This document shows, piece after piece, positions 51,238 through 63,561 of a stretch of DNA of 64,000 nt. Origin of the DNA: Linyphia triangularis. Lineage: Eukaryota; Arthropoda; Arachnida; Araneae; Linyphiidae. Both the position numbers and the translations under genes were made by a program. How positions within the stretch are numbered: the first letter of the stretch is position 1; the number at the start of each line of letters is the position of its first letter. The notes under the pieces are model-generated. The model did not search any database. It was not told the DNA's origin and was given only the letters and a program-made list of their open reading frames with translations. The stretch is from the NCBI GenBank assembly GCA_963978545.1, contig OZ021732.1:45580059-45644058 (forward strand), written 5' to 3'.

Positions 51238-54200
51238 CAAACATCCATCCTACCATCCAACAAAATAACATACTAAAAAATACCAAACTTAAACACTAAG
51301 AGTTCCACGAACCAACCATCCATCCCACCACCCAACAAAATAGCACATTAAAACAATAACAAACTTAAACTCTAACAATTCCACAAACTAACCATCCATC
51401 CAACCACCCTATAAAATAACACACTTAAAATATAAAAGACTTAAACTTTTACAATTTCATCAATCAAGCAACCTTCCTACCACCCAACAAAATAACACAA
51501 ATAAAAAAAATAAAAATCTTAAACACTAACTATTAGACCAACCAAACATTCATACGACGACCCAACAAAAAATACACTTAAAAACTGACAAACATAAAAA
51601 CTATCATACCTAAAAACGCACTTAAAATATAACAATTTATAAAGCGAACAAACTTAAAAATTTACTAACATAAGAACTAACACAACTGAAATCGAACACA
51701 TTTAGAAGCTAACAAACTTAACATAAACAAACTTAAATAAAACACACTAAAACAATTAAAAACAATTTGACCAACCAATCAACCATAAAAAAATCCAACA
51801 AAATAACACACTTAGAAAATAAAAAACTTAAACTCGAACAATTCCAATAACCATCCATCCATCCAACCATGCAACAAAGTAACATACTAAAATATAACGA
51901 ACTTAAACACTAACAATTTCACCAACCAAACAACCTTCCTACCACCAAACAAAATAACACAAATAATAAAAAAAAAAAATCTTAATCACTCACTATTCCA
52001 CCGATCAACAATCCATCCAATCACCTTACAAAAAATACACTTAAAAACTGACAAACTTAAAAACTATCATACCTGAAACCGAACTTAATATATAACAAAT
52101 TATAAAGCGATCAAACTTAAAAATTTACACACGCAAGAACTAACACAACTGAAATTTAACACATTTAGAAGCTAACAAACTTAACAATAACACACTTAGA
52201 AAATAACAAACTTAAACTTTTACAATTTCACCAGCCAACCAACCTTACTACCACCCATCAAAATAACACACTTAAAATATAACAAAATTAAATACTAACT
52301 ATTCCTCAAACCAACCATCTAACCACCCAATAAAATAACACACTTAAAAAATAAATGACTTAAAATCTAACAATTCCACTAACCAACCAACCTTTCTACC
52401 GCACAAAAAAATAACACAAATAAAAAATAACAAATTAAATACTAACTATTCCTCCAACCAAATATCCATCCAAACAACCAATAAAATAACACACTTAAAA
52501 AATAACAAAATTAAACACTAGCAGTTCCACCAACCAACCAAATAACCTTACTATCACCCATTAAACTAACACACTTAAAAAATAACAAAATTAAATACTA
52601 ACTATTCCTCCAACCAACCATCCATCCAACCGCCCAATAAAATAACACACTTAAAAAATAACAGTTTTAAACTCTAACTATTCCACCAACCAACCATCCA
52701 TTCAACCACTCAACAAAAAATACACTTAAAAACTGACAAACCTAAAAACTATCATACCTGAAAACGAACTTAAAATATAACATACTATAAAGAGAATAAA
52801 CTTAAATATTTACACACTTAAGAACAAACAAACTAAAAATCGAACACATTTAGAAGCTAACAAACTTAACATTAAAAATACTTAAATATAACACACTAAA
52901 ACAATAACAAACTTAAACTCTAACAATTCCACCAACCAACCAACCTTCTTACCATCCAACAAAATAACTCACTTAAAAAATAACTATCTTAAGCACTAAC
53001 TTTTTCTCCAACCAACCATCCATCCAACCACCCAACAAAAAATAAACCTAAAAACTGACAAACTTAAAAAGAATCAAACTTAAGAACCAACTTAGAATAT
53101 AACAAATTTGAAGTCTAACAAACTTAAATATTTACGCACTTAAGAACTAACACAACTAAAATCGAACACATTTAGAAGCCAACAGACTTAGCATTAAACA
53201 AACTTAAATAAAACACACTTAAAAAATAACAAAATTAAATACTAACTATTCCTCCAACCAACCATCCATCCAACCGCCCAATAAAATAACACACTTAAAA
53301 AATAACAGTTTTAAACTCTAACTATTCCACCAACCTACCATCCATCCAACAACTCAACAAAAAATACACTTAAAAACTGACAAACCTAAAAACTATCATA
53401 CCTGAAAACGAACTTAAAATATATCATTCTATAAAGAGAATAAACTTAAAAATGTACACACTTAAGAACAAACACACAAAAAATCGAACACATTTAGAAG
53501 CTAACAAACTTAACATTGAAAATACTTAAATATAACACACTAAAACAATAAAAACCATAAACTCTAACAATTCCACCAACCAGCCAACCAACCAACCTTC
53601 CTACCACCCAACAAAATAACTCACTTAAAAAATAACTATCTTAAGCACTAACTTTTTCTCCAACCAACCATCCATCCAACCACCCAACAAAAAATAAACC
53701 TAAAAACTGACAAATTTAAAAACAATCAAACTTAAGAACCAACTTAAAATATAACAAATTTGAAGTCTAACAAACTGAAATATTTACTCACTTAAGAACT
53801 AACACAACTAAAATCGAACACATTTAGAAGCCAACATACTTAGCATTAAACAAACTTATATAAAACACACTAAAACAATAACAAACTTAAATATGACACA
53901 CTAAAAGAATAACAAACTTAAACTCTAACAATTTGACCAACCAACCAACCATCAAAACATCCAACAAAATAATACACTTAGAAAATAACAAACTTAAACT
54001 CTAACAATTAAAATAACCAACCATCCAACAAAGTAACATAATAAAATATAACAAAATTTAAACACTAACAGTTCCACCAACCAACCAACCTTACTACCTC
54101 CCATCAAAATAAATTACTTAAAAAATAACAAAATTAAACATTAACTATTTCTCCAACCAACTACCCAGTAAAGTAACACACTTAAAAAAATAACAGACTT

Positions 54201-55480
54201 AAATTCTAACAATTCCACCAACCAACCAAACTTCCTAACCCCAAAAAAATAACACAAATAAAAAATAATAAACTTAAATACTCACTAATCCACCAACCAA
54301 CCATACATCCAACCACCCAACAAAAAATGCACTTAAAAACTGACAAGCTTAAAAACTATCAAACCTAAAAACAAATTTAAAATATAATAAATTATAACGC
54401 TAACAAACTGAAAAATTTATACACTTAAGAACTAACACAACTAAAATCGAGCACATTTAAAAGCTAACAAACTAAACTATAACACACTTAGAAAATAACA
54501 AACTTAAACACTAACGATTCCACCAACCAACAAACCAAACAACCATCCAACCACCCAGCAAAATAACACACTTAAAAAATAACAAACATAAAAACTAACT
54601 ATTCCTCCAACCAACCATCCATCCAACCACCCAACAAAAAGTTTACTTATAACTGACAAACTTTAAAACTATCAAACTTGAAAACGAACTTAAAATATAC
54701 CAAATTATAAAAGTAACAAACTTTAAAATTTACACTATTTACAACTATCACAGTTAAAATCTAACACATTTAGAAGTTAACAAACATAACATTGAACATA
54801 CTTAAATATAACACACTAAAAAAATGACTATCTTAAACTCTAGCAATTCCACCAACCAACCTTCCATCCCACCACCCAACAAAAAATACACTTAAATACT
54901 GACAAACTTAAAAACTATCAAACCTAAAACCGAACTTAAAATATAATAAATTATAAAACTAGCAAATTTAAAAAATTTCACACTTAAGAAGGTAACTCAA
55001 CTAAAATCAAAATCATTTAGAAGCTAACAAACATAACATTGAACATACTTAAATAAAACACACTAAAAAAAATAACAAACTTAAACTCTAACAATTCCAC
55101 CAACCAACTATCCATCCAACTATCCAAAAAAATAACATTCTTAAATATAACAAACTTAAACACTAACAGTTCCACGAACATACCATCCATCCAACCACCC
55201 AACAAAATAACACAATGAAACAATAGCAAATTTAAACTCTAACATTTCCACCAACCAACTATCCAACAAAATAACATACTTAAAACTAACAAACTTAAGC
55301 ACTAAGAGTTCCACCAACTAACCAAACTTCCTACTACAAAAACAAAATAACGCACTTAAAAAATAACAATCTTAAACACTAACTCTTCTCCAACCAATCA
55401 CCCAACAAAAAATAACCTTAAAAACTGACTTACTTAAAAACTATCAAACTTAAAATCGAACTTAATATAAAACAAATTAT

Positions 55481-55763
55481 GTTGTTGTTGTTGTTTCTAA
55501 TCTCCCTTTTGTCTGACGAAGTCAGACAATATCAGTGAAGCTATTGACATTAATGAAGTCTGACACTAGTTGTGGACAGTTATAAATGTCCTCCCAGTCC
55601 AGTCCAAGGCAGTCCAAAATGTGCTGAGGTGATGCCTGTTCTTTTTGGCATTTAGGGCAAAGAGGAAAATTTTTGCTTCCCCCAGAATATGTGAGGCCTT
55701 TAAGGTGACCACTAGCAAGTCGGGACAGACGGGTATTGGTGTGCCTATCACAAGGAAGAGATA
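55481..55763 (-). mobile_element. 5'-truncated LINE 3' end inserted in the satellite
   Basis: Flanked by an exact 12-bp target duplication AAAACAAATTAT (55469-55480 and 55764-55775). On the minus strand it encodes the C-terminal end of a non-LTR retrotransposon ORF2 (SRLASGHLKGLTYSGG, FPLCPKCQKEQASPQHILDC, ending FTDIV and a stop), then a short 3' UTR and a (CAA)n tail at 55481-55494. The zinc-knuckle-like CPKC..H..C is typical of jockey/RTE-type ends after the RNase H region. The homologous satellite unit near 31485-31505 lacks the insertion. Confidence 0.88.
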
Positions 55764-56445
55764 AAAACAAATTATAAAACTAACGAACTTAAAAATTTAC
55801 TCTAATAACAATAAACACGATTAAAATCTAATATATTTAGAATCTAACAAACTTAACATTAAACATACTTAAATACAACACACTAAAAAAATAACAAACT
55901 TAAACTCTAACAATTCCACCAACCAACCATCCATCCAAACATAAAAAAATAACAAACTTAACACTAACAGTTCCACCACCCAACCAACCTTACTACCACC
56001 AATCAAAATAACACATTTAAAAAATAACAAACTTAACACTAACTATTCCTCCAACCAACCATCCATCTAAATACCTAATAAAATAACACACTTAAAATAT
56101 AAAAGACTTAAAATTTAACAATTTCACCAACCAAATAACCAACCTTCCTACCACCCAACTAAATAACACAAATAATATTAAAAAAAAAATCTTAAACACT
56201 AACTATTCCACTAACCAACCATCCATCCAACCATCCATCCAAACATCCATCCAATAATCCAACTAAAAATACACTTAAAAACTGACAAACTTAAAAACTA
56301 TCATACCTAAAAACGAACATAAAAATATAACAAATTATAAAGCGAACAAACTTAAAAATTTACACACTTAAGAACTAACACAACTGAAATCGAACACATT
56401 TAGAAGCTAACAAACTTAACATAAACAAACTTAAATAAAACACAC

Positions 56446-57499
56446 TAAGAAATTGTTAAATGGGACCGAAATTGTGATGTGGTTTAAAAATTAAAGAACA
56501 ATTATTGATAAGTATATTAGTACCTTTATCATCAGAAGAAAGACATCTTAACCTGAGAAATGGGTAAAAACTTCCAAAACCTAATTTTCGAGCTATTTTA
56601 CTTCATGTAATTAACTTTTCAAACGGAATCATAACTAAGCCCACTGCATATAATAATAAAGAGTTAAAATCCAGTCCTGAATTTTTCATCTAATTGACAT
56701 GGGGGGTACTCGAGGTATGTTCATCAACAGATGTTTGTATTCGTTATTAGATTCAAGCAATAGGATTTTCCCAAAATTTGAATACAAATTGTAACGTTTG
56801 TAAATATTCCTTATAGAACCGAAATGATTTTTTTTTTTTTTTTTTTTTAAATTAATTATTTCACTCTTTTGACACACAGACGCTTTGCCCTTAGAAATCA
56901 TTTTATTGACTTTTTTTTTAAATCCACTATATTAATTTCGAATTTGTGTGTGTGTCGATGGAGGTAAAATCTGCCGAGGCCTAATTTACCCCCTTGCTGT
57001 CATCCAATCGAGCTGAAACTTGTCAGATAGGTTCAATGTTGATGACAAATGCATCCTATTAAACTTTGGAGCTGTTACTGTCACTAAAAGGTCGCTTTTA
57101 GTGAATACTAATAAACCAACTTGCCTTCATCCAATCGCGCTATAATAGTATTTAATCGACCATTGAAGGAACTCTATCCTGTTGCTAAAATATTTTTTAA
57201 TATTAAATAAATAATAAAAATGTTTTATTCAGAAAAAGAAAAAGGTAAAAAAGGTATTGAGTGAATAATTTCAAGTTCATTTTTAATAAATAAATTTTGA
57301 AACGTAGTTTGCCGCACATTTTGTTGACAGAAATGTTTTTGCTATTTAAAATTAGATGCAGACACCAAGCATTCGCTGTTTACGGAATCGGCGCTGTTTT
57401 AATGAACATAAAAATTGGCAATGCATATAAAGGATTTATAATAAACACTTTGTTTTTATGTGTTATATTACTTCACAATCATTTAGAAGATCTTTCAAT
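56446..57499. other. Between satellite and repeat element, no gene
   Basis: Unique-looking AT-rich DNA. A stretch at about 56940-57180 contains two similar phrases (TGTCATCCAATCGAGCT.AAA and CTTCATCCAATCGCGCTATA) suggesting an old repeat. No coding frame recognised. Confidence 0.45.
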
Positions 57500-58740
57500 T
57501 TATAATAATAAAATAAGCTGTGTGTCTGTCTGTGGCTCTGTGGATTTATAGAAACATACTTAAAATTAGAGTAGAGCTCTGAAATTTTAAACATAAGAAG
57601 TTTCGGCTTTCTAATTTTATGGTATGCCAAATAGATTGTTAAAATTTTAGTTAGTTTTTTTTAATTAATATTTTTAATTAATTCATTTTGTACAAAGTGA
57701 CTTTAAATAGAGATACAGCTCTGAAAATTTCTACTAAAGTAGTTTTAGCCTTTTAATTGGACTTTTGAAAAACAGAATATTAAATTGTTATTTAGTTCTT
57801 TTTTAATTAATTTTTTTAATTAATTTATAAATATTTTACAAAACGATTTCTAATAGGGCTACAGCTTCGAAATTTTCAACATAAGTAGTTTTAGCTTTTT
57901 AATTGAACTTTTGAAAACAGAATCTTAAATTTTTTTTGAGTTCTTTTTTAATTAATTTTTTTAATTAATTAATAAATATTTTACAAAACGATTTCTAATA
58001 GTGCTACAGCTCTGAAATTTTCAGCATTAGTAGTTTTAGCTTTTTAATTGGACTTTAGAAAAACAGAATATTACATTTTTATTTTGTTCTTTTTTAATTA
58101 ATTAATAAATATTTTACAAAACGATTTCTAGTAGGGCTACAGCTCTGAAAATTTCAACAAAAGTAGTTTTAGCCTTTTAATTGGTCTTATAAAAAACAGA
58201 ATATAAATTTTTTATTTAGTTCTTTTTTAATTAATTTTTTTAATTAATTAATAAGTATTTTTCAAAATGATTTCTAATAAGGCTGCAGCTCTAAAATTTT
58301 TAACAAAAGTAGTTTTGACCTTCAAATTGGACTTTTGACAAATAAACGTTAAAATGTTAATTTGTTTTTTAATGAATTTTTAATTCATATTTTCACAAAA
58401 AGCGACTTCTAATAGGTCTAGAGCTCTGAAAGTTTCAACATAAGTATAGTTTTGACCTTCTAATTTTGCATTTTACAAACATTACGTGTTAAAATATTCT
58501 GAAAGGGGTGTTGTATTATAGTTATTAACGGAAATATTTTTATTGTTTCTCGACAAGGGAGGGGCTTCTAATATTAAGGCTTCACGTAGCAATTAGTTTT
58601 TAATGTTTGAAGCGACCTTATGATTACTCAGCAATTCAAAGAGTTAAGTAAACCTGTGCTTATGTGTCAATGATTTTTTCAGCGAGCGAAGCGAGCTCGA
58701 TTTTGCGTTGCGATGAACCTTCCTGCGAGCGATATTGCAA
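57500..58740 (-). mobile_element. Non-autonomous element with minisatellite core, copy 2 (inverted)
   Basis: The reverse complement matches the element at 17053-18913: tail with TGTCTGTCTGTGG, then about six or seven core units, then the head (CTTATGTGTCAATGATTTTT, AGCGAGCGAAGCGAGCTCGA, GAACCTTCCTGCGAGCG) to about 58740. There the head is truncated before the CCCGTGCTTCG end. Unit sequences are clearly diverged between copies. Confidence 0.65.
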
Positions 58741-59471
58741 GTCAACAGTGTGCGATCACGAAAAGATTTTTACTTAAAGAAAAAAGTTGAACATTCTTCC
58801 TTTAAAATAATTAAGTTAAAAAGATAGGCTAATAGTTTTGAAAATCTTTGTTTTTTATTTGAAACATTTTATGTTAGTGGAGTATCAGTTGTTGCCAAGC
58901 ACTTTGGCATGAAATTCAATCCGAATTATAACGGAAATGATTCTTCTCATGTCGTGTCATGGAAATTTGAAAATCAGGAAAGAAAATCATTATAATTTAC
59001 CAGATATTTTATTTAATTTAGCAGGTTTTCTCAAGTTTGTCTCTTGCTATGTTTTTCTATAAGGAAATATTAAATTGCAGTTATTTACAATTATTTGCAA
59101 CTTTTAAACATTAATTCCTTGTTTGTGATTTAATTTAGTGCATGTCCTTTGACACTCTAATGAGGTGAATTCTAAGATAAATAAAACCACGAATAATTCA
59201 AAAAGACACATGGTCAATTTGGGAATGATGTTGCATAACATGGGAATCATTTTAGCTTGACACATAAAAAACCCCATTAAAGTTTGCACAAAATATTAAT
59301 ACAAGAAAAATTGCAAAATTTTAGGTTCATATCAAGTATATGATATTTCTTTGGTGCCATTTTTTTTTTTTTTTTTTTTTTTCAGATATATTCGCTTTCT
59401 GACAAAGGGTTTTATTTTAAGTAATATTTTTATTTTATTAATATTTTACTTAATTTTAGTATCATTTATAT
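58741..59471. other. No gene recognised
   Basis: AT-rich sequence with a T-run near 59360-59382. Minor open frames have no recognisable content. Confidence 0.45.
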
Positions 59472-60214
59472 TGTTACGAATTTCTGTATATTTGTAAATA
59501 TTTCGTAGTATTAATTATGTCCAAAGATAAATTTATGTACATTTCGCATAAGGCAGTACAAGGATTTGCTTTCCTGCAATGTGTCTCTTAATGCTTGATA
59601 ACGAGTTTTACAGAGATAACGCTGGGAAGCGAGTTTTACAAGGAGCAGGGCATTTAACATTATGGTAATGGCAATCACACCAAATTGGCGACGGTTTTGG
59701 CGATTAATTTTTGTCCCCAAATTTGGCGAGAAGTCACAAAATTTGGGTAGAAATCCCCAAATGTCGCCAAACTTGGCGACCATTTGGAGACATTTTCGGT
59801 CCCCATGTATATGTATAGGACTTTTCGACTACGATCTGGAAAGTTCTCCAAAGTTCTATCTCTGGAAGTTTTGCGAAGATTCGCCTTTCCTATATAAGCC
59901 CAAGAGAGCGGGTGATGGAGTGATTTGAGTTACTGACTGACTGGAGTTACTGAGTTAGCTGTCTCTCAGTGAGCATTCAGAGAGTTCCGAAAGTGAACTT
60001 TATTGCATTGTCTTTTGCGTCGATCTTAGCAGTTGTTTATCCAGTTTTTAACTGCTGTTTTGTGCTCTATTGCTGTGTAAAGAGCTGTATTGATTCTACT
60101 AGAACGAGAAATGCTGGAGTTGTAAAGGAATCTATGAAGAGTTATATTGGAATAAATTTCTGTAAGTTTTGATCTGCTTTGGCTTCAAGTCTTTCGAACC
60201 CCATCCAAGCAACA
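59472..60214 (+). mobile_element. Solo LTR (Gypsy-like), intact
   Basis: 743 bp from TGTTACGAATTTCTGTATAT to CCAAGCAACA, flanked by ATAT (59468-59471 and 60215-60218), the same 4-bp target as the other LTR at 28306-29281. The order is AT-rich U3 with repeated TTGGCGA/TCGCCAA phrases, TATA box, then a 3' part ending CTTCAAGTCTTTCGAACCC. No primer-binding site or coding sequence follows, so it is solo. The short frames within it are spurious. Confidence 0.9.
59891..59898 (+). promoter_or_regulatory. LTR TATA box
   Basis: TATATAAG preceded by CGCCTTTCC, at the expected place for the U3/R promoter. The matching site in the inverted LTR is at about 28604-28614. Confidence 0.65.
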
Positions 60215-61240
60215 ATATTTTACTTAATTTTATCATTTATATTCATTTACTTCATTTCATTATAATTCCCTTAATTTTTTACTTTCATTTTATTTTAGTC
60301 ACTGTGTTTAAACTTTTGGTGATAACTACGGTCGTCAAATGAAAAAATATGCCGATTGTCTTATACTACATCTATTCAAATTTTAAATAGACGAAGAAAT
60401 CAATACTTACATGATTCCTTTCATTTACATGACTTCTACGGGCAGTTTCACAGTTAGTCTACCATTTTCAAATTAAGTTTCTATTGGCGAGTTGTTTGGT
60501 GACTTGACAGCAGTATTCGGTTACTTGCAAGACTTGGGTTTGATACCGTGAACATCTTAACAAAAAAAAAAAAAAAAAGAAAAAAAAAAAAAAAAGAAAC
60601 AAATCCAAACATGAAAGTCACTCCACGTTATAATAGCTATCTCTCAATCATAGCAATATTTTTAAAAAAATATACAAAAGAAATGGCATTTTTATACAAA
60701 AATATAATTTTCTCAAAAATAAAAGACTTTCTATAGCAGAAGCGTACTCAAAATCTCTTAATGAAAGTCATCTGTTCTAATTCTTACAAGAAAATAGACG
60801 GAGTATACTATCATTTCAACGTTAAATCGGACAAAGTTTTACGCCCAACCTACCACTGGAGATTTTACAGAGCAACTGAAGTAACAAAGAAAATAGCTCA
60901 GGTTCTTGGCATTGTTACCAAGCAAAAAGTCTTTAAACAGTACTTAATAATTTTCTTGTATTCGAATTTTAATGTTGGTGTTTCTGCACATAAAGTCGAT
61001 CCAACAATGATTAATCAAAACTACACATCATGCATTGTTAAAATCTAAAAGTATGACTTTGGTTCACCTACTAAAAAAAACTTATCTAAAATCAAACGAA
61101 ATACACAATTTTCAGCTTTTTTGTTACTAAATTTTATTCAGTGTGACTACAAGATTAAAAATTAGTCTTTTTTTTTTTTTAATAACAATAGCCTTTCATC
61201 GGATATAAGGAAAAGTCTCTGTTCACAAAAATGACATACC
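60215..61240. other. No gene recognised
   Basis: AT-rich sequence with an A-rich AAAAAG run at 60561-60598. One 95-codon open frame at 60761-61048 (+) has no recognisable domain, no splice context and AT-biased composition, so it is not called as a gene. Confidence 0.4.
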
Positions 61241-61290
61241 CCATCGATTCTCAACCTGTGGCCCCCCCCCCCCCCCTTGAGGGGTGTAAG
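61241..61290 (-). mobile_element. hAT-like terminal region
   Basis: The sequence CCATCGATTCTCAACCTGTG resembles the common hAT terminus CAG.GGTTCTCAACC. It is followed by a run of about 16 C. It lies just beyond the 3' end of the hAT transposase remnant, as the element's end would. The opposite terminus was not found. Confidence 0.45.
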
Positions 61291-61469
61291 CATACTAGAA
61301 GGGAGGCGCGAGAATATCCAAGAAAAAATAGTATTTAAAAAATTTGATTAACTGACTGAAAGGAAAGCACACATACACATAGAAAACAAAATATATTTCG
61401 ACATATTTAACAAATAAAGTAAAACAACGTAACTAAATCAAAACTTACTTAATCAAAACATACTAAATT

Positions 61470-63378
61470 AAAAACAAATATAATAATTATTAGTGACTTC
61501 CTTGTGCCTGTGTCTTGCAGAGCAAAGTATTTCGAAGGAAGGCTTAGTAATAGAAATAGCCACTCTCAGATCTATTTCTATATTTAGCTGAGATCTATAT
61601 TTTTTCTTCAAAGAAGCTACAGCAGAAAATCCAGTTTCACAAAAGTAGGATGTTGAAAATTGTAATAGAATGCGAAAATGCCCTATTTTTTAGTGCAGAA
61701 AAATCATCCTCTACTCCTGCCCAAAATTCAAATAGTGATTTATAACTAAATTGTCTTTTGGTTTGCCCACTTCTCGTGAAGTCTATGAATTTTTCTTCCT
61801 CATCAATTGAGAGTCCTTCGGGAGTCTTATGAAATGGATCCCTAACAAACTCGTAACTTACTATCAGTTTGTCGTCAGCTTGAAAATACTTTTAAAATTT
61901 CTTTGCCAGCATAGCTAAATGATTTTCAATGGTTACAAAAATAACTTTTACATGTTCCTCTTCAGCCTTGTAAGTTTTAGTACAATCATCTACATTTGAA
62001 GACATTGTTAGGTTTTTTTGCTTTAAATTTCTGCTTCACAATTCCAATTTTCTATAAAAAGCATTAACTTTATCACTCGTATCCAACATATGCGTATTTG
62101 CTCCTTGGAATTGAAGATTCCAGTTATTTAATTTCTCAAATATGTCGACCAAGTAGCTCAATTTCATCACAAATAAACCATCGCGAAAATTCTCGACTTC
62201 CGGTCTGTTTTCTTCTTCTAGGAAAATGGCGATATCTTCTCTTAATTGATAAACACGTCGCAAAAATTTCCCACGTGATAACCATCTTGCCTGTCAATAA
62301 AATAGTAACGCTGACTGAACCCATGTCTTCACAAAGTGCGGAAAAGATTCTCGATTTCAGGGGTCTCATTTTTATATAATTTACTACGGTTACAACCGTA
62401 GTTAACACAAAATTCAGACCAAGACTCATTTCTTTCGAAGCCAAAGCTTCTCTGTGGATCATGCAATGTGTCCAGACGCACTGAGGCGATTTTTGTTTTA
62501 CAAGTGGTTGTATACCTTGGAATCTTCCGGATATTAAACGAGCACCATTGGTGTATATTCCGACGCAATTTTTCCATTCAATGTTTACCTCGTTCATAAA
62601 ATCATTTTAAATAGCAAATAATGCGAGCGCTGTTGTTTGAGTTCTATTGGTTTGCAGAAAAGTAGTTCTACTACTGACATATTATCACAAAATAGAACAT
62701 AGGCAATTAAATGAGCATATTTATTACTATCTGTTGCTTCATCAAGTTGTATAGATAACAATTTATCACTCAACTTCTAGAAAAGCTGGCACTGTACATC
62801 TTCAACTATATCACCAATTCGACGAGCAATATTATAATTTGAAAGAGGTATGGACTGGAATTGCTTTGAAAAATTATCTCCAAACATAGTTTCTGTAATC
62901 TCAATTGCTGCTGGCAAAAAAAGCTCTTCACCAATGGTGTGAGGGTCTTTACATCTGGTTATTTTATATGAAACTTTGTAAGATGCAATTAAAGCTTTTT
63001 TATTCACAGACAAAGTTTCCTTAAAAATGATTTTTGCTTTTTATATGATTTTAATTTTAATTCGAAGAATTCTCTGGGTTTGTTTACGTACTCACTATGA
63101 AGCGTTTCCAAGTGTCGTTTAAGTTTATTAGGTTTCGTGCTGTCTGCAGCCAATATTTCTGAGCAAATGATACACAGGGGCCATTTTTTTTCATTTACTT
63201 CAGTACTGATAAGCCCAAAATTTAAGTATTCTTGAGAATATTTTCGTGATTTTATTTTCGAAACCACGCTCGTCTGTGTACTTGTTAATGCTTGACTATT
63301 GTCTAATGCTCGCTTACTTCCGCTTAAAAATTTATCCATGAGTCTGCTGCCTTTAATATTTAATATGGTGAACTGCAT
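61470..63378 (-). pseudogene. hAT-family / ZBED-type transposase pseudogene
   Basis: Read leftwards from 63378. The N-terminal BED zinc finger has SRKYSQEYLNFGLIS, PLCIICSEILAADS, KPNKLKRHLETLH (C..C..H..H) and KPREFFELKLKSYKKQ. A frameshift near 63005 leads to SYKVSYKITRCKDPHTIGEE and IARRIGDIVEDV. A further shift gives LSIQLDEATDSNKYAHLIAY, then GIYTNGARLISGR and THCMIHREALASK (the D/H core of hAT transposases), LREDIAIFLEEENRP and the decayed C-terminal dimerisation region to about 61470. At least four frameshifts or stops make it non-functional. Arrangement and motifs match SCAND3/ZBED5-like transposases. Confidence 0.85.
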
Positions 63379-63561
63379 TTAAACCGAAAACATATATAAC
63401 ATACACATTCATGATAGATTCTATAGCGATAGAAGGATCGACTAGAATGAGACTGCCTTTAATTGAAACTAGTGTTATCGAACCTTTTCCTTCATGTCCC
63501 GTGGCTACTATGTATATCTAGGTTTATTGCTCTTTCAGGTAAGAATAGTGTGATTTCTCAA

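Larger units (their letters stand above)
48283..56445. repeat. A/C-rich modular satellite, right part
   Basis: Same satellite as 30590-40283. Blocks correspond across the array: about 30870-32100 with 54830-56400, about 33300-34100 with 53820-54600, about 34700-36400 with 49080-50500, and about 37850-39880 with 50860-52880. The last pair differs by the gain or loss of one subunit near 51330. The array ends near 56445, after AACACACTAAGAAATTG. Confidence 0.93.

Noticed and set aside
30590..56445. CRISPR-like look of regularly spaced repeats
   Set aside because: Units are variable in length and degenerate, there are no short constant repeats with unique spacers, and the DNA is plainly eukaryotic.
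30590..56445. Telomeric repeat array
   Set aside because: No TTAGG or similar perfect short repeat; the array is bounded on both sides by non-satellite DNA.
59511..59928. Two opposing open frames of 88-90 codons
   Set aside because: They lie in the U3 of a solo LTR and are opposite-strand readings of TTGGCGA-type repeats.
60761..61048. 95-codon open frame on the plus strand
   Set aside because: No recognisable domain, biased composition and no splice or promoter context.
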